Notes: generated from the letters alone by a model not told the origin. Positions 1 to 6,729 are shown, counted from the first letter of the stretch. The stretch: DNA of 12,120 nucleotides from Anaerolineae bacterium (GCA_015486895.1 WFQT01000096.1:1-12120); one strand, 5' to 3'. A program made the numbers and translations.

Positions 1-11
1 ACTTGCTCCAT
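1..11 (-). CDS. Possible start of a divergent gene running out of the window
   Basis: On the - strand an ATG lies at 11-9, preceded by a perfect GGAGGT (bases 20-25 of the + strand read in reverse) with an 8-base spacer. Only three codons (Met-Glu-Gln) are inside the window, so no product can be named. An in-frame or alternative ATG at 27-25 is less well placed. The call depends on the divergent promoter at 45-74. It competes with reading the same bases as a terminator of a + strand gene upstream of the window. Confidence 0.25.
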
Positions 12-68
12 TGGTATCTACCTCCATGATTTGTTTCTTTGTGTAGAATACCAATGGTTTTCTTTTTT
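8..68 (+). terminator. Stem-loop plus T-tract, candidate intrinsic terminator
   Basis: Bases 8-21 and 43-57 form an inverted repeat that is perfect apart from one extra base; the core is CCATTGGTAT / ATACCAATGG. A run of ten T interrupted by one C follows immediately (58-68). This is the layout of a Rho-independent terminator for a + strand gene ending just before base 1. Against it, the loop is long (about 21 bases) and the stem is AT-rich. The same inverted repeat could instead be an operator over the divergent promoter. Confidence 0.4.
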
Positions 69-74
69 GTCAGC
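45..74 (-). promoter_or_regulatory. Possible divergent sigma-70-type promoter
   Basis: Read on the - strand, CTGACA (74-69) is followed after 18 bases by TATTCT (50-45). A TGG directly before the hexamer makes an extended -10. A start near base 38 would give a leader of about 27 bases to the ATG at 11. The -10 lies inside one arm of the 8-57 inverted repeat, which would suit an operator. The match is moderate and the sequence has a competing terminator reading. Confidence 0.25.
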
Positions 75-165
75 TTATCGACTTTGAAAAGACCCTGCCC
101 TCACTCCATCCCAGAATGAGAGAACATCACCATTTTCGCATATTACAGTATACTGGATTAAGAAA

Positions 166-183
166 AAATCTGTGTGAATCCGT
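166..183 (-). repeat. Fragment of the short phased repeat family
   Basis: The + strand here reads AAATCTGTGTGAATCCGT. It matches the reverse complement of the left arm of the 3021-3097 element at 17 of 18 positions. It carries two of the 7-mers that define the family (reverse complement of CACAGAT, then ACGGAT), about 10 bases apart. It is a solo arm in an otherwise gene-free stretch. Confidence 0.5.
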
Positions 184-294
184 TGCGACGTTCTCTCCTA
201 CTCTTTTGACACATCCGCTACTCAATGCGATAATGTCCCCAATATACTGGAGTCCGGCAAAAATCCATTTTGCGGTTCAACAAGGTAATTCAAA

Positions 295-323
295 CCACAG
301 GTTGCACAGATTACGCTGATTTT
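295..323 (+). repeat. Solo arm of the short phased repeat family
   Basis: The first 19 bases (295-313) match 3021-3039 at 17 of 19 positions. Three related 7-mers, CACAGGT (296), CACAGAT (305) and CGCTGAT (314), are spaced 9 bases apart. The arm is almost exactly enclosed by a perfect 8-base inverted repeat, TCAAACCA (290-297) / TGGTTTGA (323-330). No ORF in this region looks like a real gene. Confidence 0.6.
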
Positions 324-424
324 GGTTTGATGTTCCCCCAAAATTACGTGAAAATATGTACCAATCTATGGTTAAAACTAAAAATACCGCTACTACTCAG
401 CCTCCCCAACAATTGGATGCTGGT

Positions 425-495
425 ACACGCTGATTTTCGCTGATCGTTTCTGATTTATTTGCTTTATCTACGGGTATCAGCGTGAAATCTGCGGT
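425..495. repeat. Palindromic copy of the phased repeat family
   Basis: The left arm (425-444) and right arm (476-495) are imperfect reverse complements of about 20 bases around a 31-base loop. The left arm and loop carry CGCTGAT at 428 and 438 and TTCTGAT at 448, exactly 10 bases apart. The right arm carries the reverse forms ATCAGCG (476) and ATCTGCG (487). The element could fold as a hairpin in RNA or single-stranded DNA, or be bound by a protein along one face of the helix. It ends about 95 bases before the DUF389 gene. It has no T-tract, so it is not an obvious terminator. Confidence 0.6.
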
Positions 496-589
496 ATCTG
501 GGTTCTATTTGCTCAAGGCTGAGCAGTTACAGGATACTAATATCCAACCCGGTAGATAAACACGAGCAAATGATAAAGAGAAAAACAGT

Positions 590-2830
590 GTGAATGAGAG
601 CACTACCGCCCCATCCCTATACCACGTCATGATCGCTGTGGGGACCGAAAACCAATTACAACCATTTCTGCATTTGGGCTGTGCTCTAGCGCAGCACAAA
701 GCAGGTCATCTCACGCTAGTCACGGTTACCCTTGATGGACAGCGACCAGCATGGCTCAATATCCCTGAAGCATGCCAAGGCATACCCATTGAAATCGCTA
801 TCAAACAAAGTAAAGCTCCCAGCGAAGCCATCCTGCAAGCTGCGCGCGACGGCCAACCCGATTTGCTTCTCATCGGTTGGCGAGGCATTCCCAGCAAAGG
901 CCGCTACCTCTTGGGCAGCACTTTAGATCCGGTCATTCGCGGGGCCCCTTGCGACATAGCCGTTATCCGCACCGACATTTCTAGCCACCCTAAAAAAATC
1001 TTAGTACCCATGAGCGGCGGGCCCAATGCTACCTTAGCCATCGAGTTAGCACTCACAGCCGCCCCAGCAAGTGAAATTACCGCCCTTTACGTCGCCCGTA
1101 AGGAATTGGGCCAGCCAGAAGTGGCATTAGGTTATACCAGACTACAAAACATGCTGATGACGTGGCAGGACAACACGCGAGTACACCCCAAGGTTGTTCA
1201 AGCGCACAACGTCATCGCCGGCATCCTGGATGAAGCCAGACAAGGCTACGACTCAATACTTCTTGGGGCCAGCAATGAGGGTTTCCTAGATCGGATGATC
1301 TTCGGCAACGTGCCACAGACTATTGCCGTGCAATCCACGGTGCCAACAATCATCATCAAACGACAGTCAGGTGCTGTCCAGCGCTACCTGCATGGTGCCT
1401 GGTGGCGCTTTTTCAATGTCTTTCCTACTCTCACTGTTAGCGAGCAAGCAGAAGTCTATAAAAAAGTCCATCGTTCTACCCGGCCTAGCGCCGATTTCTT
1501 CATTATGATCAGCTTAGCGTCCGCTATTGCCACCTTCGGCCTTCTTCTCAACAGCCCTGCCATCATCATAGGCGCCATGCTGGTGGCCCCGCTCATGGCC
1601 GCCATTATAGCCATCGGCCTCGGCGTAGCCTTGGGCAACCTGCGGTTGCTGCGCTTAGCCACCAAAGCCACCTTGAAAGGAGTTAGCTTAGCCATCTTGG
1701 TGAGCTTTGTGGCCAGTTTTTTCGTCGTCATAGTCATGCCCATGGGCAGCCCCCCAACGGAGGTGCTCGCTCGTACCCGGCCAAGTTTATTAGACTTAGG
1801 CGTGGCAATTTTCTCCGGCATGGCCGGCGCCTACGCCGTCTGCCGGAAGAATCTAGCTGATGCCTTGGCCGGCGTCGCCATTTCCGCAGCCTTGGTCCCT
1901 CCATTATCCACGATCGGTATCGGACTTGCTTTAAGCAGCTTAAACATCACTGGCGGTGCTTTTCTCCTCTTCCTCACCAACTTAGTGGCTGTCAGCGGGG
2001 CTAGCGGTATCACTTTCTTGCTAGTAGGCTTTCACCCGGAACGGGGAGAACAGCAACGAGCCAAAGTGTTTCAGCGAGGCATCGTCGGGGTTATCATACT
2101 CACCTTAACCATTTCTATCCCACTGACCTGGCTCACCATCCGTTCCCTCCAACAAACAAAACTAAACCGAGCCATCAACCAAGCACTAACAGCACAGGCT
2201 CAGCAATACAACTTTGAAATCGTGGATTGGCAAGCCAGCAAAGCCCAAGACAACACCCTCCGCTTAGATATCACTGTCCGTTCCTCTCATGACATTCACT
2301 ATCAGGAAACACTCTCACTACAAAAAAAGATTGCCTTGAAATTGCAACGCCCTATTTCTCTACAACTCAGTGTTATCCCATTAAGGCAGTTAGATACATT
2401 TATTCCTCCAACTTACACGCCAACCCTTAGCCCCAGTCCAACCGCCACTCCCACGCAGCAGCCACAACCCACATCAACGCCCACAATAATCTCCACGTCA
2501 ACAGCAACCACAATTCCCACCGTAACAATCACGCCAACTACGTCCCCAACAGCTACGCCGCTTCCCTCGCCAACAGCCACATCTACAGTTACCTCAACGC
2601 CGGCGCCACAGATCGGTATTGTTGCCAACACCAAGGGACGAGGCGTACTGCTACGCGCCCTGCCGGCCGGCAAGGTGCTAACCGCCTTACCAGAAGGCAC
2701 CCCACTCATCATTCTGCCTGACCATTTATTGCTGAAAAACATAGTCTGGGTAAAAATTCGTTTAGCAGATAGTAAAGAAGGGTGGGTCGCTGCAGCATAC
2801 ATCCAGCCACTCCCGGAAGGACACCAGTAA
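590..2830 (+). CDS. Tandem USP - DUF389 membrane protein with Thr/Pro stalk and SH3-like domain
   Basis: This 746-residue protein has five parts. USP domain 1 (about 12-128) carries the intact nucleotide-binding pattern G-2x-G-9x-G-S at 96-110. USP domain 2 (about 132-260) has a degenerate version (G226, G231, G239-N240). A DUF389 membrane domain (about 285-520, several hydrophobic helices) includes GAMLVAPLM at 328-336 and ALVPP at 434-438. Next come a soluble segment (about 520-604), a Thr/Pro/Ser-rich linker (about 605-674) and an SH3b-like domain (about 676-742) ending in a GWV motif. The USP domains should be cytoplasmic and the stalk and SH3-like domain outside the cell. DUF389 has no established function, so a role in sensing ATP/AMP or stress across the membrane is inference. 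The GTG start at 590 is chosen because an in-frame stop lies at 557; AAAGAG at 575-580 is a weak ribosome binding site. An ATG at 629 (residue 14) is the alternative. The gene is monocistronic and gene-free, repeat-bearing DNA lies on both sides. Confidence 0.85.
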   Translation: MNESTTAPSLYHVMIAVGTENQLQPFLHLGCALAQHKAGHLTLVTVTLDGQRPAWLNIPEACQGIPIEIAIKQSKAPSEAILQAARDGQPDLLLIGWRGIPSKGRYLLGSTLDPVIRGAPCDIAVIRTDISSHPKKILVPMSGGPNATLAIELALTAAPASEITALYVARKELGQPEVALGYTRLQNMLMTWQDNTRVHPKVVQAHNVIAGILDEARQGYDSILLGASNEGFLDRMIFGNVPQTIAVQSTVPTIIIKRQSGAVQRYLHGAWWRFFNVFPTLTVSEQAEVYKKVHRSTRPSADFFIMISLASAIATFGLLLNSPAIIIGAMLVAPLMAAIIAIGLGVALGNLRLLRLATKATLKGVSLAILVSFVASFFVVIVMPMGSPPTEVLARTRPSLLDLGVAIFSGMAGAYAVCRKNLADALAGVAISAALVPPLSTIGIGLALSSLNITGGAFLLFLTNLVAVSGASGITFLLVGFHPERGEQQRAKVFQRGIVGVIILTLTISIPLTWLTIRSLQQTKLNRAINQALTAQAQQYNFEIVDWQASKAQDNTLRLDITVRSSHDIHYQETLSLQKKIALKLQRPISLQLSVIPLRQLDTFIPPTYTPTLSPSPTATPTQQPQPTSTPTIISTSTATTIPTVTITPTTSPTATPLPSPTATSTVTSTPAPQIGIVANTKGRGVLLRALPAGKVLTALPEGTPLIILPDHLLLKNIVWVKIRLADSKEGWVAAAYIQPLPEGHQ

Positions 2831-2850
2831 CCCTCCAACAGGCCTAAACC

Positions 2851-2878
2851 TTGACAGACCTTTATTCTCAGCTACAAT
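2851..2878 (+). promoter_or_regulatory. Near-consensus sigma-70 promoter for the transporter-era operon
   Basis: TTGACA at 2851-2856 (6/6 consensus) is followed after 16 bases by TACAAT at 2873-2878 (5/6). It begins 20 bases after the stop codon of the DUF389 gene. A transcription start near 2885 would give a leader of roughly 310 bases before the TTG start at 3194. It is the best promoter match I found in the window. Confidence 0.65.
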
Positions 2879-2884
2879 AGCAGA

Positions 2885-3193
2885 CACTGTACACAATCAA
2901 ACTATCCTTTTGGCAGGGTTACGATTGCCTGATCTATAGGCGTGGCGCTGCCAATGAGGAGACTCTTTAATACTAAAGTCTGGCGAAGATAACGCTTTGG
3001 GCTTAATCAGGCTATCTTCACCACAGATTGCACGGATTAACACAGATTTCCCCCCGCTTTTCGACCCAAATCTGTGCAATCCTGAGTTTTTCCGTGGCTA
3101 AAATAAAAAACGCCAGAATCCAGTTTAATATCAAGAATCTGCTTATACTTGCGGGAAGGAGAGTAGAGCTACCGTGCACAAAGGGATATTACA
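2885..3193 (+). promoter_or_regulatory. Long structured 5' leader, candidate cis-regulatory RNA
   Basis: These roughly 309 bases hold no plausible protein gene apart from a 12-codon mini-ORF at the end. Visible structure includes a hairpin at 2960-2981 (AGAC, 2-base bulge, TTTA, loop ATAC, TAAA, GTCT), which extends with GCC/GGC at 2950-2952 and 2982-2984. GCCTGAT (2927-2933) can pair at long range with ATCAGGC (3006-3012). The large palindromic repeat at 3021-3097 follows. Queuosine-precursor transporters are often controlled by preQ1 riboswitches, but I do not see the preQ1-I pattern here. A regulatory role is inferred from length, promoter position and downstream gene only. Confidence 0.35.
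3021..3097. repeat. Palindromic copy of the phased repeat family, hairpin-forming
   Basis: The left arm (3021-3049) and right arm (3068-3097) are imperfect reverse complements of 29-30 bases around an 18-base loop. The innermost CACAGATTT / AAATCTGTG and outermost CCAC / GTGG pair well. The left arm carries CACAGAT (3022), CACGGAT (3031) and CACAGAT (3041), 9-10 bases apart. It belongs to the same family as 166-183, 295-323 and 425-495. It would be transcribed inside the leader of the transporter gene if the promoter at 2851 is right. Confidence 0.65.
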
Positions 3194-3212
3194 TTGCAAA
3201 AAAATAAAATAG
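3174..3212 (+). CDS. Possible 12-codon leader mini-ORF overlapping the transporter start
   Basis: A strong ribosome binding site (GGGAAGGAG, 3153-3161) lies 12 bases before a GTG at 3174. That GTG opens a 12-codon frame (VHKGILHCKKIK) ending in TAG at 3210-3212, overlapping the TTG start of the next gene in another frame. It may be a regulatory leader peptide. Alternatively it is the true N-terminus of the transporter, with one base lost in the A7 tract at 3198-3204: one extra A there would join the two frames. The long spacer weakens both readings. Confidence 0.2.
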   Translation: MHKGILHCKKIK

Positions 3213-3877
3213 CAATTGAAACATCCAGCGGCCCGATCTTTTTGATTGGTCTGTACGTGGCCAGCGAAATCATCGCCAACATAACTGCCAGTAAGCCGGT
3301 AAGCCTGGGCGCGGGCATCGTCGTTCCCGCTGCTGTTTTCATCTATGCCTTGACGTTTACACTCATCGACTTAATCAACGAACAATTAGGAAAAGAAGGT
3401 GCTCGCAAGGTTGTTTACACAGCCTTTGCCGCCAACTTATTATTGGCCGCATACATCCAGTTTGCCATCCACTTTCCCAGCCCCAGCTTTTATAAGGGGA
3501 GCGCTGCCTTTAGCGCCACTCTCGGCTCTACCTGGCGCATCGTCGCAGCCAGTTTAGCTGCCTATTTAGTGAGCTCGTTGGTAGATACAGAAATCTTTGC
3601 CTGGCTCCACGACCCTGCCCCCAGCGGCTGGCGTCGCTGGGCAGCCCGTCACAAATGGGCTCGCGTTTTAGGCAGTAATACCATTTCTACACTTGTAGAC
3701 AGCGCTACCTTTATCACCTTAGCATTCTGGGGTGTCTTGCCCGTCTGGCCGCTAATCAAAGGGCAATACCTCGTGAAAATGGCCGTGACAGTCGTCTCCA
3801 TTCCTTTGATCTACCTTATCCATGGGAACTACACCCTTTACAACGAGGCACTTCCGGGCAACCAGGAGATAGCATGA
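3194..3877 (+). CDS. yhhQ: Queuosine precursor transporter, YhhQ/VUT family
   Basis: This 227-residue integral membrane protein has about six hydrophobic segments and matches the YhhQ (TIGR00697) family, which imports precursors such as preQ1 or preQ0 for the queuosine modification of tRNA. Family motifs are visible: D59-x2-N62-E63 then G66 with A70-R71, R115 followed by A119-S120 and D131, and R157 then S161-N162, S165 and D169-S170. A polar insert around 139-156 is probably a cytoplasmic loop. The length is typical. The start is TTG at 3194, with AAAGGG (3180-3185) 8 bases upstream. An in-frame stop at 3164 rules out a long extension, and no in-frame ATG or GTG lies between. The stop codon overlaps the era start in ATGA, so the two are translationally coupled. 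Which precursor is carried cannot be read from the sequence. Confidence 0.85.
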   Translation: MQKNKIAIETSSGPIFLIGLYVASEIIANITASKPVSLGAGIVVPAAVFIYALTFTLIDLINEQLGKEGARKVVYTAFAANLLLAAYIQFAIHFPSPSFYKGSAAFSATLGSTWRIVAASLAAYLVSSLVDTEIFAWLHDPAPSGWRRWAARHKWARVLGSNTISTLVDSATFITLAFWGVLPVWPLIKGQYLVKMAVTVVSIPLIYLIHGNYTLYNEALPGNQEIA

Positions 3878-4848
3878 CAGACACAGCCACTGCCTGGCAC
3901 GAAGAGCCTTTGCCGGCGGATCATCGCTCTGGCTTTGTCATCCTGTTAGGCCGCCCTAACGTAGGCAAATCCACCTTGCTGAATGCTTATCTGGGCGAGA
4001 AAATCGCCATTGTCTCACCCAAGCCTCAAACCACGCGCAACCGGCTCTTGGGCATTCTCACCAGACAGGATGCACAAATCATTTTCACCGACACGCCCGG
4101 GTTACACAAGCCAAAACACAAATTAAGCGAGTTCATGGTAACTCAGGCATTAGACGCTTTGCTGGAAGGAGACTTAATCCTCTGGGTAATAGATATCAAT
4201 ACACCGGTGGGCCCTACTGACCGCAGGATTGGCCAGTTACTCCAGCAGCTCAAAGAGCCGCGCCCGGTCATCATGGCCCTAAACAAAATTGATCGCATCA
4301 CCGATGCCGGCCAGCAACGGTACCGCATCGCTGCTTACACCGCGCTAACCCCGCTTATCATCGCTCACCCTATCTCGGCGCTGCATGGCAATGGCACCAA
4401 AGCGCTGTTAACCGCCATCATCGCCAACCTGCCACGCGGACCGCGCTTGTACCCCCCCGAACAATTGAGTGATCAGCAAACCCGGTTCATTGTAGCCGAG
4501 ATTATCCGTGAGAAGCTACTACTCCTCTTACAAAACGAGGTGCCTCACGCTGTAGCCGTTTTCGTCGACGAATTCAAAGAGCGTCAAAACGGCTTGGTTT
4601 ATATTTCAGCGGACATATTGGTAGAGCGCGATTCGCAAAAAAGCATCATCTTAGGCCAGAGCGGCAACATGATCAAGCGAGTGGGCCAATCCGCTCGGAA
4701 AGAAATTGAACAAATCTTAGACCAGAAAGTTTACTTAGACCTTTGGATCAAAACACGCCGGCATTGGCGACGCAACGAACAGATCCTACGCCATATCGGA
4801 TACCCGCCCCCGAGCGAGAGAAAGAAGAAACACCTGCCACAATTTTAA
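3874..4848 (+). CDS. era: GTPase Era
   Basis: Era is a GTPase that binds 16S rRNA near its 3' end and assists 30S subunit maturation. All G-motifs are intact: G1 GRPNVGKST (26-34), G2 region PQTTR (51-55), G3 DTPG (73-76) and G4 NKID (137-140), with a G5-like SAL after it. The C-terminal KH RNA-binding domain shows its GxxG loop as GQSG (261-264), followed by the usual IKRVG and ARKEIE segment. At 324 residues it is slightly longer than most Era proteins, with about 20 extra N-terminal residues and a short basic tail. The ATG at 3874 overlaps the transporter stop (ATGA). The pairing joins ribosome assembly with tRNA modification supply, but may simply be operon convenience. Confidence 0.97.
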   Translation: MTDTATAWHEEPLPADHRSGFVILLGRPNVGKSTLLNAYLGEKIAIVSPKPQTTRNRLLGILTRQDAQIIFTDTPGLHKPKHKLSEFMVTQALDALLEGDLILWVIDINTPVGPTDRRIGQLLQQLKEPRPVIMALNKIDRITDAGQQRYRIAAYTALTPLIIAHPISALHGNGTKALLTAIIANLPRGPRLYPPEQLSDQQTRFIVAEIIREKLLLLLQNEVPHAVAVFVDEFKERQNGLVYISADILVERDSQKSIILGQSGNMIKRVGQSARKEIEQILDQKVYLDLWIKTRRHWRRNEQILRHIGYPPPSERKKKHLPQF

Positions 4849-4946
4849 CTCGGACGCATATCTGCTTCGTAAATAGTAAGAATAGTGGATTTTTGTCCCA
4901 GGGTTCCAGGCTAACTTCGCTGGCGCATGGATAATGAAAGTTGGGG

Positions 4947-4960
4947 AAGGAGATAGGATG
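4947..4960 (+). promoter_or_regulatory. Ribosome binding site deciding the start of the PH-domain gene
   Basis: AAGGAG at 4947-4952, within GGGGAAGGAGAT, lies 5 bases before the ATG at 4958. An in-frame ATG at 4934 lies upstream of this site and has no comparable binding site, so translation most likely begins at 4958. Confidence 0.8.
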
Positions 4961-5830
4961 ACGCAATATTCTGACGGAGGAATTGTAATCCTCGCTACAA
5001 AGAGTAAGGAGGCTCGTCAAGGGCTGCTTTACGCTGCTGGCGGCATTCTTGCCACTGTTTTGCTGCTGTTATGGGTTGCTACACAACCATGGGGCATTTC
5101 CCCCTATCTGATTCTCCTCCTATCAATGTTGTTGCTGCTTTTCTTCAGCCGTCTGGCATATCGCAGTTATGCTTTACTGCGGCTGCGCTATCAGTTAACG
5201 CGCGATGCACTGGTGATATTTTGGGGATGGAGCCGTTACACACTGCCGCTCCCAGATATCAAGCGAGTGTTGGTAGGACGTTCGGAAACAGAAATGCCAT
5301 TATCCCCTTGGTATAAGTCCTGGCACTGGCCGGCACTTTTTACCGGCCGGGTAATGACGTTCAAGGGGCCATTGTTCCTCTTTGCCAGTAGCCCTCCAAA
5401 GCAACAAGTCCTGCTGGAAGTTAGCCGGGGGACACCATGTGCGGTGACACCAACTGACGTCGACGCCTTTCTGGCAGCTTTAGAGGAGCGCCATCGCCTG
5501 GGTCCGAACCGTCGCCTCTCCGCCGGATTTGCTTCACCATTTTTATGGCGCATTCCCTTGTTGCACGATAGCGTGGCTCTATCTTTACTGGGTGGCAGTT
5601 GGCTTGCATTCTTCTTGTTGCTAACTTACCTCACATTGCGTTGGCCGGTACCTTTATGGGGGCCAAACCACTTTGCCATATTGCTCATCTCCGGCATTGT
5701 GCTCCTGTCTAACACGCTTCTCGGCATCCTTCTCTTCGTCTTTCACAGGAAGGAAAGTTATCTCTTGTGGGGAACAGCGCTGTTCATGAGTCTCGTATCA
5801 CTGTTAGCTCTTTTGTTCGGTTACTCATGA
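4958..5830 (+). CDS. Bacterial PH-domain membrane protein, function unknown
   Basis: This 290-residue protein has two N-terminal membrane helices (about 22-42 and 48-66) and a cytoplasmic region (about 70-180) resembling the bacterial PH domains of the bPH_5 type. Features are YQLTRDALVIFWG at 78-90, a LPLPDIKRV strand (96-104), and an end with the 'TPxDVDAFLAAL' pattern typical of this family (164-175). Three more helices follow (about 205-228, 238-262, 268-288). No catalytic residues are apparent. Such proteins are common and uncharacterised in Chloroflexota; the fold suggests protein or lipid binding at the membrane. The start at 4958 is set by the strong ribosome binding site. It overlaps the DUF92 gene by 4 bases (ATGA), implying coupled expression. 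Base composition shifts here from C-rich to more G/T-rich on the + strand. Confidence 0.7.
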   Translation: MTQYSDGGIVILATKSKEARQGLLYAAGGILATVLLLLWVATQPWGISPYLILLLSMLLLLFFSRLAYRSYALLRLRYQLTRDALVIFWGWSRYTLPLPDIKRVLVGRSETEMPLSPWYKSWHWPALFTGRVMTFKGPLFLFASSPPKQQVLLEVSRGTPCAVTPTDVDAFLAALEERHRLGPNRRLSAGFASPFLWRIPLLHDSVALSLLGGSWLAFFLLLTYLTLRWPVPLWGPNHFAILLISGIVLLSNTLLGILLFVFHRKESYLLWGTALFMSLVSLLALLFGYS

Positions 5831-6681
5831 GATCGTTGCTGCTCTCACCCTGGCTAACGGGGACAGCGCTAAGCGCGCTCATTGTCAGTACGGCTTATTG
5901 GTGCCATTCGCTTTCCAGAAGCGGGAGCGTTATCGCGTTCTTTTCAGGCTTGTTCACTTTTGTGGTCGGCGGCTGGCTCGGGAGTGTTCTGTTAGTGGCA
6001 TTTTTCTTCTCCTCCTCACTACTCTCGCATTGGCAAACGACAAACAAAAAAGTAGCGATGACAGCATTTGCCAAAGGAGGAAAGCGAGATGCTGCACAGG
6101 TATTGGCCAATGGCGGTTTGGCGTTAGCCGGAATGTTGTTGGCCGGGTGGAAAAGAGGCGCCGGAGAATGGCAACAATTGGGTTGGCTCCTCTTTTTGGC
6201 GACTTTAGCTACAGCAACGGCAGACACCTGGGCGACGGAAGTGGGCACTCTTTACCACGGCATGCCTCGGTTGCTGGTGAATGGCCGCCGGGTACTTCCA
6301 GGTACTTCCGGGGGGGTGACCTGGCTGGGCTTATGCGCTGCCTGGGCCGGAGCGACGTTTATCAGTGGGACAGCGTGGTTGGGTTTAGCACTACAACTAC
6401 CCTCCGGGATTGGAGCATGGCATCTTTCCTTCCTGCAGGGACTCCTGGTCTTGGTGGCAGGATTCGTCGGAGCCCTGTTTGACAGTTTCTTAGGAGCCAC
6501 CTGGCAAGTGCAATATTTCTGTCCCCACTGCCACACGCTGACAGAGAAGCGAGTGCACAGTTGTGGAACACCAACCCAATATCACCGGGGATGGCGCTGG
6601 CTGAATAATGACTGGGTTAATTTCCTGAGCACCGTCATTGCCGGCATTGTGGCCATCGCCGGCTACCAGTTCCTCCTGTAG
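5827..6681 (+). CDS. DUF92 family membrane protein (VTE6-like)
   Basis: This 284-residue polytopic membrane protein carries the DUF92 (TIGR00297) hallmarks: GKRDAAQVLANGG (85-97), ADTWATE (132-138), GTSGGVTWLG (159-168), D219-S220 in a later helix, a small CPHC...C cluster (232-235 and C246) and LNND (259-262). The one well-studied branch, plant VTE6, is a phytyl-phosphate kinase making phytyl diphosphate. A prenyl-phosphate kinase role here is inference from family. The ATG at 5827 is chosen because it overlaps the previous stop in ATGA; an in-frame TTG at 5767 lies deep inside the PH gene and is unlikely. The next gene is a polyprenyl-phosphate-type glycosyltransferase, consistent with isoprenoid lipid metabolism. 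The Cys cluster could bind a metal. Confidence 0.85.
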   Translation: MRSLLLSPWLTGTALSALIVSTAYWCHSLSRSGSVIAFFSGLFTFVVGGWLGSVLLVAFFFSSSLLSHWQTTNKKVAMTAFAKGGKRDAAQVLANGGLALAGMLLAGWKRGAGEWQQLGWLLFLATLATATADTWATEVGTLYHGMPRLLVNGRRVLPGTSGGVTWLGLCAAWAGATFISGTAWLGLALQLPSGIGAWHLSFLQGLLVLVAGFVGALFDSFLGATWQVQYFCPHCHTLTEKRVHSCGTPTQYHRGWRWLNNDWVNFLSTVIAGIVAIAGYQFLL

Positions 6682-6729
6682 CTCGAAAGGCTTCTCTTCT
6701 CCCAATTTCCGGCTCCGCATTGCTGAAGG

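Noticed and set aside
116..319. 67-codon + strand ORF in the first gene-free region
   Set aside because: No family resemblance, no ribosome binding site of note, and it runs through two pieces of the non-coding repeat family.
1456..1821. 121-codon - strand ORF
   Set aside because: Lies wholly within the DUF389 domain coding sequence, which has clear family motifs; its own translation is Lys/Met/Ala-rich without domain features.
1909..1920. DnaA-box-like TTATCCACG near the skew change, hinting at an origin
   Set aside because: A single imperfect match within a gene, with no cluster of boxes, no AT-rich unwinding region and no dnaA or dnaN nearby.
2413..2838. 141-codon - strand ORF rich in Val and Gly
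   Set aside because: It is the antisense of the Thr/Pro linker and SH3-like part of the DUF389 fusion; low-complexity C-rich codons on one strand give long Gly/Val frames on the other.
3098..3193. preQ1-I riboswitch directly upstream of the transporter
   Set aside because: There is an A-rich stretch after a GGC/GCC pairing, but the short stem, loop and C-rich segment of the preQ1-I consensus are not present in order.
5327..5350. GGCCGG hairpin resembling a terminator
   Set aside because: It lies inside the PH-domain coding sequence, has no T-tract after it, and is explained by the general abundance of GGCCGG/GCCGGC in this window.
5898..6482. 194-codon + strand ORF
   Set aside because: Out-of-frame shadow of the DUF92 gene, whose frame contains all conserved motifs.
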